Positions 24,609 through 33,455 of a stretch of DNA of 64,000 nucleotides are shown here, one piece after another. Both the position numbers and the translations under genes were made by a program. Numbering within the stretch: position 1 is the stretch's first letter; every line of letters starts with the position of its first letter. The notes below the pieces were generated by a model. That model did not search any database, was not told the origin of the DNA, and worked only from the letters and a program-made list of their open reading frames with translations. Source of the stretch: an uncultured Bacteroidales bacterium (GTDB lineage: Bacteria; Bacteroidota; Bacteroidia; Bacteroidales; P3); the NCBI GenBank assembly GCA_905234695.1, contig CAJOHZ010000006.1, forward strand, positions 1 to 64,000, written 5' to 3'.

Positions 24609-26168
24609 ATGACAATGAGTTTCTTGAAACGGATATTTTGTGTGGTGCTCTGCCTGATAGGGTGGGGGACGGTTGGGGCGCAGAAGCTCATCACCTACGA
24701 GGCGGGGATGGGAACGCGCGACCCGGAGAATGCCGATGTGTGGATTCTCTACAAGCGGGTCAGGGCCGAACACGAGGGGATGGTGCTCCATGCCGATTCG
24801 GCGTTGCTCAACACGGTACACAACGACTTCACCGCCTATGGGCGTATCAGGATAGAGATTACCGATACGACGACCATCTTCGGCGACCGCCTCTTCTACG
24901 ACGGGAACAGCCGTGTGGTGGACATCTGGGCCGACACGGTGCGTCTGGTGGACGGCAAGACGGTGCTGAAGACCAACCACCTCTCGTATGACCGCAACAC
25001 GGCGACGGCCACCTACAATAACTGGGGCCGGACCGTCAACGAGGACAAGTGCCTGGTGAGCCGCATAGGCCATTACAATTCGGAGACGAAGAAGGTGTTC
25101 ATCTATGTGGGCGTTGTCCTCAACGACTCGAACATGCTGATGGAGACCGACACGCTGATATACGACATGAACAGCCATGTGGCCGATTTCTGGAGCCCGA
25201 CGCATATCTATACCGACTCGGCGGTGATGTACAGCGAGCTGGGGTCGTACAACACCGACCTGCAGTACGCCCACTCGGTGAAGTCGTCGCGGGTACGCAA
25301 TGGCGAGAAGGTGCTGACCTGCGACACGCTGCACTACTATGAGGCCACCGAGTTCGGCCGTGCCATCGGTCATGTGGTGCTGGAGGACACGGTGAACGAC
25401 ATCACCTGTATGGGGCGCTATGGCGAAACAGACCAAGCCCATCATACCTCGTTCGTCACCGACAGCGCGCTGGTTATCTTCGTCAGTCGCGACGAGAGTG
25501 GCGACAGCCTGCGGCGACGACCCGTTGTGCCCGATACGCTGTATCTCCATGCCGATTCCGTGCTGGTGCGCAACGACTCGGCGCGCCGTTTTGTGTCGGT
25601 CATGGCGCACCACCATGTCAAGGTGTTCCGCCGCGACGCGCAGGCCATGTGCGACTCGGCATTCTATTCCGTGCCCGACTCGCTGCTGCAGATGTACTAT
25701 AACCCCGTGCTGTGGTACGAGGGCTACCAATGTGCCGCCGACACCATAGAGATACTGCATAACGCCGCAGGGGTCCACCGAGCCTACCTGCGCACCAACT
25801 GCTTCAATGTCGAGCAGCTGGATGCCGAGAAGTACAACCAAATCAAGGGTCGCAACGGCATCGTCTATTTCACCGCCGAGGGCGAACCCGACTATGCCGA
25901 TGTCATCGGCAATGCCGAGATGGTGTATTATATCACCGAAGACGACAAAGCCGGGCGCACGTATCTCGTCGGGGTGAATGTCGGCATCGGGTCCGACATG
26001 CGCATCTATTTCAAGGATCGCGCCCCTGCGCGGGTGGTCACCATGGGCAAACCCGACATGCGCACCTATCCCTATGACCAGCTGGAGCCCGAGAAGCGGC
26101 AGCTGTCCAATTTCCGTTGGCTGGAAGAGCGGCGTCCCCACTCGCCGCAGGATGTCTTCCGATGGTGA
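24609..26168 (+). CDS. OstA-like protein (LptA/LptD-N type)
   Basis: This 519-residue protein has a signal peptide (residues 1 to about 25, ending WGTVGAQ) and long beta-rich repeats typical of OstA domains, such as HADSALLNTVHNDFTAYGRI, FGDRLFYDGNSRVVDIWADT and VLKTNHLSYDRNTATATYNN. OstA/LptA domains form the periplasmic bridge for lipopolysaccharide transport; the Bacteroidetes OstA-like family is assumed to do the same. ATG 24615 (MSFLKR) is an equally good start. The following grpE start lies 98 bases downstream. A long open frame on the opposite strand is a codon-bias shadow. Confidence 0.85.
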   Translation: MTMSFLKRIFCVVLCLIGWGTVGAQKLITYEAGMGTRDPENADVWILYKRVRAEHEGMVLHADSALLNTVHNDFTAYGRIRIEITDTTTIFGDRLFYDGNSRVVDIWADTVRLVDGKTVLKTNHLSYDRNTATATYNNWGRTVNEDKCLVSRIGHYNSETKKVFIYVGVVLNDSNMLMETDTLIYDMNSHVADFWSPTHIYTDSAVMYSELGSYNTDLQYAHSVKSSRVRNGEKVLTCDTLHYYEATEFGRAIGHVVLEDTVNDITCMGRYGETDQAHHTSFVTDSALVIFVSRDESGDSLRRRPVVPDTLYLHADSVLVRNDSARRFVSVMAHHHVKVFRRDAQAMCDSAFYSVPDSLLQMYYNPVLWYEGYQCAADTIEILHNAAGVHRAYLRTNCFNVEQLDAEKYNQIKGRNGIVYFTAEGEPDYADVIGNAEMVYYITEDDKAGRTYLVGVNVGIGSDMRIYFKDRAPARVVTMGKPDMRTYPYDQLEPEKRQLSNFRWLEERRPHSPQDVFRW

Positions 26169-26266
26169 CAAAATGACATGCCAACCCCGTGTGGCAGGCT
26201 TGTTGCTGTCGGGTTGACGGTATATTCCCAGAAACAGAAGTCAAACCGATAATAAACACTCCCGAT

Positions 26267-26854
26267 ATGGAACAAGAAGAAAAGAAACCCAATATGGACC
26301 CGGAGCCGCAGGCTCCTGAGACAGAGGCTAAGCAGTCGGCAGAGAAGACCGCCGAGAGCGATGAGTCTACACATGCCGAGAAGGGCAAGAAGAAAAAGCA
26401 CCACGACCACAGCGAGAAACTGCAGGAGATGGGCGAGAAGCTGGCCGAAATGAACGACAAATACGTCCGCCTCTATTCCGAGTACGAGAACTACCGCAAG
26501 CGCACCAATACCGAGAAGGCCGAACTTATCATCAACGGCAGCAAGGACGCCATCAAGGCCATCCTGCCGGTGGTAGACGACATGGAGCGCGCCCTGCAGG
26601 CGATGGCCGAGGGCGACAGCGCCAAGGAAGGTGTGCAGTTGATATATAACAAGATGATGACCATTCTCGGCCAGAAGGGGCTGAAAGCCATCGAGGCCAA
26701 AGGGCAGAAGTTCGACGAGAACCTCCACGAGGCTGTGACGCAGTTCCCCGCGGCCGACGAGAGCCAGAAGGGCACGGTGGTGGATGTGGTGGAGAAAGGC
26801 TACTACTTGAACGACAAGGTGCTCCGCTATGCCAAGGTGGTGGTGGCCTCGTAA
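26267..26854 (+). CDS. grpE: GrpE, nucleotide exchange factor of DnaK
   Basis: I chose ATG 26267 (MEQEEKKPNMDPEP), giving 195 residues. The frame is open 78 bases further up but without a typical GrpE start. The protein has an acidic disordered N-terminus, a long coiled coil (KLQEMGEKLAEMNDKYVRLY) and the family core YRKRTNTEKAELI. The beta domain follows with FDENLHEAVTQFPA and VVEKGYYLNDKVLRYAKVVV. It releases ADP from DnaK. dnaJ begins 39 bases downstream, the common Bacteroidetes arrangement. dnaK is not in the window. Confidence 0.96.
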   Translation: MEQEEKKPNMDPEPQAPETEAKQSAEKTAESDESTHAEKGKKKKHHDHSEKLQEMGEKLAEMNDKYVRLYSEYENYRKRTNTEKAELIINGSKDAIKAILPVVDDMERALQAMAEGDSAKEGVQLIYNKMMTILGQKGLKAIEAKGQKFDENLHEAVTQFPAADESQKGTVVDVVEKGYYLNDKVLRYAKVVVAS

Positions 26855-26893
26855 GAGTTGAGAAACGTTGAAAATTAGGGCTAAGAACAGAAT

Positions 26894-28066
26894 ATGGCTA
26901 CGAAAAGAGATTACTATGAAGTGCTGGGCGTGAGCAAGAACGCCACCCCCGAAGAATTGAAGAAAGCCTACCGCAAGTTGGCGTTGCAGTACCATCCCGA
27001 CCGCAACCCCGGCGACAAGGAGGCGGAGGAGAAGTTTAAGGAGGCGGCCGAGGCATACGATGTGCTGAGCAACCCCGACAAGAAAGCCCGCTATGACCAG
27101 TTCGGCCATGCCGCCTTCGAGGGCGGCGGCGGATATGGGGCCGGCGGGATGAATATGAACGACATCTTCTCCCAGTTCGGCGACATCTTCGGCGACCTCT
27201 TTGGAGGGGGCTTCGGCGGGCGTGGCTTCTCGGGCTTCAGCGGTTTCGGCGGCCAGCAGGGTCGCCGCCATGCGGCTCCGCGGGGGAGCAACCTGCGCAT
27301 CAAGGTCAAGCTTACCCTCGAAGAGATTGAGAAAGGCTGCGAGAAGAAAATCAAGGTGGCCAAATATGTTCCCTGTAAGACCTGTAACGGCACCGGCGCG
27401 CGCAACGGAGCCTACGAGACCTGTTCCCACTGCCACGGCACGGGAGTCGTCACCGAGGTGCGGCGCACCATCTTGGGCCAGATGCAGACTCAGAGCGTCT
27501 GCCCCCACTGTGGAGGCGAAGGACGCATGGTGAAGGACAAATGCCACGACTGCAACGGCGACGGCATTGTGCGTTCCGAGGAGATTATCACCATCACCAT
27601 CCCGGCAGGCGTGGCCGACGGGATGCAGCTCTCCATGTCGGGCAAGGGCAATGCGGGTCCCCGTGGCGGTATGCCCGGCGACCTCATCATACTGGTGGAG
27701 GAGATTCCCCACGACCTCTTTGAACGGCAAGATAACAACTTGTACTATACCGCATACATCACCTTCGGCCAGGCGGCGATGGGCGCCACTATCGAGATAC
27801 CCACCCTCACCGGCAAGGTCAAGGTCAAGATTGATGCCGGCACCCCGTCGGGGAAGGTGCTCCGCCTGAAAGGCAAGGGTCTGCCCGAAGTCAACGGCTA
27901 CAGTCGTGGCGATTTGCTGGTCAGCGTCAACGTGTGGGTGCCCAAGAGCCTCTCGCGGGAAGAGAAAGAAACCCTCACCCGTCTGGACCTCTCGCCCAAT
28001 TTCCAACCGCATCCCAGCAAGCAGGAGCGGGGCTTCTTCGACAGGATGAAAGATTTGTTCAACTGA
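26894..28066 (+). CDS. dnaJ: DnaJ, Hsp40 co-chaperone
   Basis: Full-length type I DnaJ (390 residues). The J domain includes the HPD motif in [10 protein letters not shown] (about residues 30-39). A Gly/Phe-rich region spans about 76-140. Four zinc-binding repeats follow: [24 protein letters not shown] and CHDCNGDG. The C-terminal substrate-binding domains complete it ([20 protein letters not shown]). It stimulates DnaK ATPase. The stop codon is followed three bases later by the end of a MITE-like element, so the native 3' region is displaced or supplied by that element. Confidence 0.98.
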   Translation: MATKRDYYEVLGVSKNATPEELKKAYRKLALQYHPDRNPGDKEAEEKFKEAAEAYDVLSNPDKKARYDQFGHAAFEGGGGYGAGGMNMNDIFSQFGDIFGDLFGGGFGGRGFSGFSGFGGQQGRRHAAPRGSNLRIKVKLTLEEIEKGCEKKIKVAKYVPCKTCNGTGARNGAYETCSHCHGTGVVTEVRRTILGQMQTQSVCPHCGGEGRMVKDKCHDCNGDGIVRSEEIITITIPAGVADGMQLSMSGKGNAGPRGGMPGDLIILVEEIPHDLFERQDNNLYYTAYITFGQAAMGATIEIPTLTGKVKVKIDAGTPSGKVLRLKGKGLPEVNGYSRGDLLVSVNVWVPKSLSREEKETLTRLDLSPNFQPHPSKQERGFFDRMKDLFN

Positions 28067-28069
28067 TAA

Positions 28070-28231
28070 GAAACTGTTTAAAATTAATCCAATGTTTTTC
28101 TTAAGACATCAAAACGGCATCTTTCCCTCCTTTTTTCGGTTACAATGGCCCCCCATTGCTCCCTCAAAAAGAAGAAAAATCTGCTCGCTTTGCTGTATAA
28201 CAAAATCCATCAATTAAATTTAAACAGTTTC
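28070..28231. mobile_element. MITE-like element with terminal inverted repeats
   Basis: GAAACTGTTTAAA at the left end and TTTAAACAGTTTC at the right end are perfect inverted copies. The match extends, with one mismatch, to 18 bases. The unit is 162 bases, non-coding, and flanked on both sides by TAA, consistent with a 3-bp target duplication. It sits directly after the dnaJ stop. The absence of a transposase and the size fit a miniature inverted-repeat element. A very long-loop hairpin without transposition history is the alternative. Confidence 0.65.
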
Positions 28232-28271
28232 TAAGTTTACCCCTTTAATCCTTTCACTCCTTCAAACACTG

Positions 28272-29546
28272 ATGACAGAGGCGTTCCTCCAATACATCTG
28301 GCAACACAGGCTGCTGCAAGGCGACTTGCAGACTGCCGAGGGGCTGCCTGTGGTGGTGGAACGTCCGGGACAGTTGAACCGCGATGCAGGGCCGGACTTC
28401 TTCGACGCCCGTGTGAAGATAGGGGATACCCTGTGGGCGGGGAATGTGGAGGTGCATGTCAAGGCTTCCGATTGGAATGCCCACCGCCATGCCACCAACC
28501 GCGCCTACGACAACGTGGTGCTGCATGTCGTCTACAAGAACGATGCCCCCGTCACCCTACAGAACTGTCATCCGCTGCCCACGCTGGAGTTGTGCGACCA
28601 TATCCCCGATGCGCTGTGGGCCAATTACGAATCGCTTATGAATCCGCCGGCGCCGCTGCCAGTGCCCTGTGCCGAACGGTTGCAGACCATCCCGGGCTTC
28701 TATGTCGACAGCCAACTGGAACGGCTGCTGCTGGAGCGTCTGGAACGCAAATGTACCCTGGTACGGCGGCTGCTCGACGAGAGCCACGGCAGTTGGGAGC
28801 ATTGCTGCTATTGGCTCCTGGCGCGTTATTTCGGCGGCAAGACCAATGCCGAGCCGTTTGAACTTCTGGCCAAGTCCACCGACCTGCGCCTGCTGGCCCG
28901 TTGGCGCGACAACCCGCAGCGGGTGGAGGCCCTGCTGATGGGACAGGCGGGGCTACTGGAGGGCGACTTTGACGAGCCCTACCCGCGGCAGCTGCAGGCC
29001 GACTATGCCGCCCTGCGGCAGGGCGCATCCCTCACTCCGATGGAGCCCCATCTGTGGAAGTTCTTCCGCATCCGTCCCGGCAGTTTCCCCACGCTCCGCA
29101 TCAGCCAGTTTGCGCAGCTGATGTGCCAGTCGCAGAACCTCTTCAGCCATCTGTTCGACGCTCCGGACGCCGCCGCGTTGCAACGCTATTTCACCCTCAC
29201 GGCCTCCGACTATTGGCGCACCCACTATCGTTTTGGTGTCCCGTCGCCCGAGTGCGACAAGCATGTCGGCCGTGCCTTTGCCGACATGCTCATCATCAAC
29301 GCCTGGGTGCCACTGCTGTTCGAGTATGGCGTCCAGCATGGCGACCAAGGCTGCAAGGACCGCGCCGTGGCACTCCTGCAGCAACTCCCTTCCGAAAATA
29401 ACCTCGTCATCCGCCAGTGGCGTGCCGTGGGGCTTGCGGCCGACAATGCCGCCCGCACCCAGGCGTTGCTGCAGCTCTACAACGAGCATTGCAGCCGTCG
29501 CGACTGCCTCCACTGCGGCATCGGCTATAAAATCATCACCCATTGA
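28272..29546 (+). CDS. DUF2851 family protein
   Basis: This 424-residue protein resembles the Bacteroidetes DUF2851 family. The start MTEAFLQYIWQHRLLQGDLQ and the stretch RDAGPDFFDARVKIGDTLWA with GNVEVHVKASDW are characteristic. The C-terminus ends with paired cysteines and histidines, CSRRDCLHCGIG. It has no signal peptide or membrane segment, so it is likely cytosolic. No reaction is established for the family. The stop overlaps the TTG start of murF-alr by 4 bases, indicating translational coupling, though the tie to cell-wall synthesis is only positional. Confidence 0.88.
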   Translation: MTEAFLQYIWQHRLLQGDLQTAEGLPVVVERPGQLNRDAGPDFFDARVKIGDTLWAGNVEVHVKASDWNAHRHATNRAYDNVVLHVVYKNDAPVTLQNCHPLPTLELCDHIPDALWANYESLMNPPAPLPVPCAERLQTIPGFYVDSQLERLLLERLERKCTLVRRLLDESHGSWEHCCYWLLARYFGGKTNAEPFELLAKSTDLRLLARWRDNPQRVEALLMGQAGLLEGDFDEPYPRQLQADYAALRQGASLTPMEPHLWKFFRIRPGSFPTLRISQFAQLMCQSQNLFSHLFDAPDAAALQRYFTLTASDYWRTHYRFGVPSPECDKHVGRAFADMLIINAWVPLLFEYGVQHGDQGCKDRAVALLQQLPSENNLVIRQWRAVGLAADNAARTQALLQLYNEHCSRRDCLHCGIGYKIITH

Positions 29547-32041
29547 AAGCAAGCGAACTCACCACCGTCCTGAAAGGCGGCACCGCCCGTGTGCCGCAAG
29601 GGGAGCTGACCATCGAGCAGCTTCTGACCGACAGCCGTCATGCGGGGCAGGTCTCCCGTGCCCTTTTCTTCGCCATCCCCACCAAGCGCAACACCGGCTG
29701 CCGCTATGTGGCCGACCTCTATCAGCGGGGCGTGCGCAACTTCGTCGTGCCGCAGGAGCTCCCTGAACCTTTCCGCACGCAGTTCGACAGGCTGCGCGAT
29801 GCCAATTTCTGGGAGGTCAAGGATGTTGTCCGTGCCCTGCAGCAGGTGGGGGGCTGGCATCGCAAACAGTACGACATCCCCGTGGTGGGCATCACTGGAA
29901 GCAACGGCAAGACCATCGTCAAGGACTGGATTGTCCAGATGTTGGGCGACAGCCGTCGCATCGTGGCCAGTCCGCGCAGCTATAACTCACAGATTGGCGT
30001 TCCCCTCTCGGTATGGCAGATGGAGGCGGCCGACCAGCTGGCCGTCTTCGAGGCGGGCATCTCCGAGGCGGGCGAGATGGAACACCTGCGCGAAGTGGTG
30101 TCCCCCACCATCGGCATCTTCACCAATATCGGGCAGGCACACGACGAGAACTTCCTCACCCGCTACCAGAAGATTGCCGAGAAACTGCAGCTCTTCACCC
30201 ACTGTCAAGTGCTCATCTACTGCACCGACCACAAGGAAATCCACAATGCCATTGCCGAGAAAGAAAGCTTCCGCCAGATCGTTCGCTACACATGGGGCAG
30301 CGGCGAGGACAACGCGGTGCAGCTGCTGGGCACTGTGGTGGAAGACCATCGCACACGGCTCACCCTTCAGCACGACGGCCGCCGCATCGATATCGTTATC
30401 CCCTTTGTCGACCGCGCTTCGGCCGAGAACGTGATGCACTGCGTCACCCTCCTCTTCTATCTGGGCTACGACCCCGACGACATTGCCCGTCGCTGCCTGC
30501 GCCTCACCCCTGTGGCCATGCGGTTGGAGATGAACGAGGCCATCAACAACTGTATGCTGGTCAACGACAGCTACAGCCTCGACCTCAACTCGCTCACCAT
30601 CGCCCTCGACTTCGTCCGCCACGACCGGCAGCATTTCCACAAAACACTTGTCATGAGCGATATCCTCCAGGCGGGCCTTCCCGAGCAGGAACTCTACACC
30701 CAGGCGGCGGCCCTCGTGGAGCAGTATGGCATCACCCGCTTTATCGGCATCGGCAGCGCCCTATGCTGCAACAAGGCCTGTTTCGAGAATGTGGACGGCG
30801 TCTTTTATGAGTCGACCGAGGACTTCCTGCGCAGGTACGATTTCAACGGCTTCTCCAACGAGACCATCCTCCTCAAAGGGGCGCGCAGTTTCCATTTTGA
30901 GGATATCGCCAAGGCGCTTCAGCGCAAGAGCCACCAGACCATCATGGAAATCAGCCTCGACAACCTCATCTCCAACCTCAACTACTACCGTTCCCGCATC
31001 CGCCCCGACACCAAGCTCATGGCGATGGTCAAGGCGGCCTCCTACGGGGCCGGGAAGGTCGAGATTGCGGGGGCGTTGCAATTCAACCGTGTCGACTACC
31101 TCACCGTGGCCTACAGCGACGAGGGGGTGGACCTGCGTCGCAACGGCATCACGCTGCCCATCATGGTGATGAACCCCGAAGAGGAGAGTTTCGACGACAT
31201 CATCCGCTATCGGCTGGAACCCGATATCTATAGTTTCCGCATCCTGCAGGCCTTCTCCGAGACAGCCGACATCTTCCGTACCGACGGCGAGCGTGTGCCC
31301 GTGCATATCGAACTTGACACCGGGATGCACCGCCTTGGATTCACGGGGAGCGATGTGGAGGAACTTGCCCGCCGCTTTGCACAGCCCGACTGCCCGCTGA
31401 AGGTGCAGTCCATCTTCTCGCACCTTGCCTGCAGCGAGGACCCGGCCGACGACGACTTCACACGGCTTCAGATATCCCGTTTCACCGAATGGAGCGGGGC
31501 GTTGAAGAAAGCCCTGGGCGACCCCACGGTGATGTGCCATATCCTGAATTCCTCCGGCATCACCCGCTTCCCGGAGGCACAGATGGACATGGTGCGCCTC
31601 GGCATCGGCCTCTATGGCCTGGCCCCCGACCCCGAGGTGCAGCGGCACCTCAAGCCCGTCAGCCGGCTGGTGACCCGCATCTCGCAGTTGAAAGAAATCC
31701 CGCAGGGCGACAGCGTGGGCTACAACCGCCGTTGGGTGGCGGCGCGCGATTCGCGTATCGCCATCATCTCCATCGGCTATGCCGACGGCCTCAACCGCCA
31801 CCTCGGCGACGGCAACGGCAAGGTGATGGTCAACGGCCGTCGTGTGCCTATCATCGGCAGCATCTGCATGGACATGTGCTTCCTCGATGTCACCGACGTG
31901 CCCTGCCGCGAGGGCGACGAGGTGGTCATCTTCGGCGATGCCAGTCTGCTGCAGGAAATCTCCGCCGCCGCGGGTACCATCCCCTATGAGATACTGACCT
32001 CTGTCTCGCCCCGCGTCAAGCGCGTCTACTACCAGGAATAG
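29543..32041 (+). CDS. Bifunctional MurF (UDP-MurNAc-tripeptide:D-Ala-D-Ala ligase) / alanine racemase
   Basis: The N-terminal half, about residues 1-465, is MurF: TDSRHAGQVSRALFFAIP, the ATP-binding GITGSNGKTIVKDW, and VNDSYSLDLNSL. The C-terminal half, about 470-832, is alanine racemase with the PLP lysine in MAMVKAASYGAG and the catalytic tyrosine region GDSVGYNRRW. The fusion supplies D-Ala and joins D-Ala-D-Ala to the peptidoglycan precursor; it is widespread in Bacteroidetes. No ATG fits, so the start is TTG 29543, which overlaps the preceding stop (TTGA). The racemase lysine motif has A-S where many homologues have A-D, a minor variation. Confidence 0.95.
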   Translation: MKASELTTVLKGGTARVPQGELTIEQLLTDSRHAGQVSRALFFAIPTKRNTGCRYVADLYQRGVRNFVVPQELPEPFRTQFDRLRDANFWEVKDVVRALQQVGGWHRKQYDIPVVGITGSNGKTIVKDWIVQMLGDSRRIVASPRSYNSQIGVPLSVWQMEAADQLAVFEAGISEAGEMEHLREVVSPTIGIFTNIGQAHDENFLTRYQKIAEKLQLFTHCQVLIYCTDHKEIHNAIAEKESFRQIVRYTWGSGEDNAVQLLGTVVEDHRTRLTLQHDGRRIDIVIPFVDRASAENVMHCVTLLFYLGYDPDDIARRCLRLTPVAMRLEMNEAINNCMLVNDSYSLDLNSLTIALDFVRHDRQHFHKTLVMSDILQAGLPEQELYTQAAALVEQYGITRFIGIGSALCCNKACFENVDGVFYESTEDFLRRYDFNGFSNETILLKGARSFHFEDIAKALQRKSHQTIMEISLDNLISNLNYYRSRIRPDTKLMAMVKAASYGAGKVEIAGALQFNRVDYLTVAYSDEGVDLRRNGITLPIMVMNPEEESFDDIIRYRLEPDIYSFRILQAFSETADIFRTDGERVPVHIELDTGMHRLGFTGSDVEELARRFAQPDCPLKVQSIFSHLACSEDPADDDFTRLQISRFTEWSGALKKALGDPTVMCHILNSSGITRFPEAQMDMVRLGIGLYGLAPDPEVQRHLKPVSRLVTRISQLKEIPQGDSVGYNRRWVAARDSRIAIISIGYADGLNRHLGDGNGKVMVNGRRVPIIGSICMDMCFLDVTDVPCREGDEVVIFGDASLLQEISAAAGTIPYEILTSVSPRVKRVYYQE

Positions 32042-32138
32042 CCCGAAGGCCGCCTTTGGACGCTTGTGAAGGATACTGTAAACAAGTGTCTTAGGACTTT
32101 GTTGCGGGACACTTGCTGCCTAAATGGATTTTTTTGTG

Positions 32139-32146
32139 TATTTTTG
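32139..32146 (+). promoter_or_regulatory. Possible promoter (-7 box) of the hemerythrin gene
   Basis: TATTTTTG fits the -7 consensus. The best TTG is 23 bases upstream rather than 19. The ATG at 32151 begins only 4 bases after the box, so a transcript from here would be essentially leaderless, or the box is fortuitous. Confidence 0.4.
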
Positions 32147-32150
32147 CAGC

Positions 32151-32846
32151 ATGAAAACCGCTTTCTTTACGAGCCGTATGAAGATGGCCGACATCATTGC
32201 GGCCAACTATTCCCTTATCCTCGTCATGCCGCGCCTGGGCATCCCGCTGGGCTTCGGCGAGAAGAGCGTGCAGGAGGTCTGCCGCCAGCATGGCCTGCCG
32301 GTCGACTTCGTGTTGCTGATATGCAATGTCCATACCTTTGACGACTTCGAGGTGGACGATGCCCTGCTGCAATCCACGGATTTAACCCTCTTGGTGCCTT
32401 ATCTCCAGACCTCGCACCGCTACTACCTCAACGAGCGGCTGCCCCATATCGGGCGGCATCTCTCGCGGGTGGCCGATGGGGCGGGCGAGCGCTACAGTAG
32501 CCTGCTCAACACCTTTTTCGCCGACTACCGCAACGAGGTCAGCGACCATTTCCTCAGCGAGGAACAGGAGATATTCCCCTATCTGCAGCAGCTCCAGCAG
32601 GGCGTTACGGCGGTGAAACCGGTGGCAAGACATTTCGTGGACAACCACTCCGATATTGTGGACAAACTCGCCGACCTCACCCAGATAGTCTACAAGTACA
32701 TCCCGGGCGACTGTATGACCGAGGAACTGAATGAGTTGGTGTTCGGTATCCTGCAACTCTCGGCCGATTTGGAGAAACATGCCCTTATCGAAGAGAAGAT
32801 ACTGCTCCCATACGTCACCCAACTTGAAAGGAGGATTCTGCGTTGA
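32151..32846 (+). CDS. Hemerythrin-domain protein, RIC/ScdA-like
   Basis: From ATG 32151 the protein has 231 residues. The N-terminus (DIIAANYSLILVMPRLGIPL, GFGEKSVQEVCRQHG) resembles the ScdA/RIC N-terminal domain. The C-terminal part is a helical hemerythrin domain with probable di-iron ligands His, Glu and Asp in TSHRYYLNERLPHI, DHFLSEEQEIFP, RHFVDNHSDIVD and LEKHALIEEKILLP. Proteins of this type are linked to nitric-oxide or oxidative iron-centre damage. It overlaps by 4 bases with a LuxR-type regulator, a pairing I recall from other Bacteroidales. The frame is open to 32124, but the promoter position disfavours that start. Confidence 0.85.
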   Translation: MKTAFFTSRMKMADIIAANYSLILVMPRLGIPLGFGEKSVQEVCRQHGLPVDFVLLICNVHTFDDFEVDDALLQSTDLTLLVPYLQTSHRYYLNERLPHIGRHLSRVADGAGERYSSLLNTFFADYRNEVSDHFLSEEQEIFPYLQQLQQGVTAVKPVARHFVDNHSDIVDKLADLTQIVYKYIPGDCMTEELNELVFGILQLSADLEKHALIEEKILLPYVTQLERRILR

Positions 32847-33412
32847 GCCACAAGATAAATATCCTGCTCGTCGAACCCTCCGACATCGTGCGCGAGGGGC
32901 TTTCGGCCTTGTTGGATGACAGTTTCGCCATGCTGGCGCCGTTGCGCGATGCCAACGATTTGGTACAGCGGTTGCCCGTTCTCCAGCCCGATATCCTGAT
33001 TGTTAATCCAACCCTCCTTGTGCCGCCGGCGCAGATGCAGCTCTCCGCCATCCAGCAGCAGCGTCCCTCCATGTCGGTGGTGGCGCTGGTGTACCAGTAT
33101 GTCGACCCCGCGTTGCTGCAGGCCTTCAAGACAGTACTCGACATCCGCGAGCCGCGCAACCGAATAGCGCAGCTCCTCCGCGACAGTCTCCAGTCGGGCG
33201 GCGACTCCTCCGAAGAAAGCTATGAACTCACCGACCGCGAGTCGGAGGTGCTGCTGGCCGTCGCCCAGGGCCTCGCCAGCAAGGAAATTGCCGACAAGCT
33301 CTGCATCTCCATCCACACCGTCAATACCCACCGCAAGAATATTACCCGCAAAACCGGCATCAAATCGGTCGCCGGCCTGGCCCTCTATGCCAAACTCCAC
33401 AACTTGGTGTAG
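32843..33412 (+). CDS. LuxR-type response regulator with degenerate receiver
   Basis: The 189 residues combine a receiver-like N-terminus (INILLVEPSDIVREGLSALL) with a C-terminal LuxR/GerE DNA-binding helix-turn-helix (LTDRESEVLLAVAQGLASKE, then ISIHTVNTHRKNITRKTGIK). The usual acidic pair is replaced by E-P, and the phospho-accepting Asp position reads N in DILIVNPTLL. The receiver therefore probably is not phosphorylated and may respond through a partner. The TTG start overlaps the hemerythrin stop, so the hemerythrin protein is the likely sensory partner. The idea of a di-iron sensor controlling this regulator is inference. Confidence 0.85.
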   Translation: MSHKINILLVEPSDIVREGLSALLDDSFAMLAPLRDANDLVQRLPVLQPDILIVNPTLLVPPAQMQLSAIQQQRPSMSVVALVYQYVDPALLQAFKTVLDIREPRNRIAQLLRDSLQSGGDSSEESYELTDRESEVLLAVAQGLASKEIADKLCISIHTVNTHRKNITRKTGIKSVAGLALYAKLHNLV

Positions 33413-33455
33413 CATCCGACACCCCCAACGAATGAACCATTAATCCCCTTGTGAT

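Noticed and set aside
24492..28012. Long open frames on the minus strand opposite the OstA-like, grpE and dnaJ genes (up to 646 codons)
   Set aside because: They mirror well-identified genes on the plus strand, lack family features and result from codon bias.
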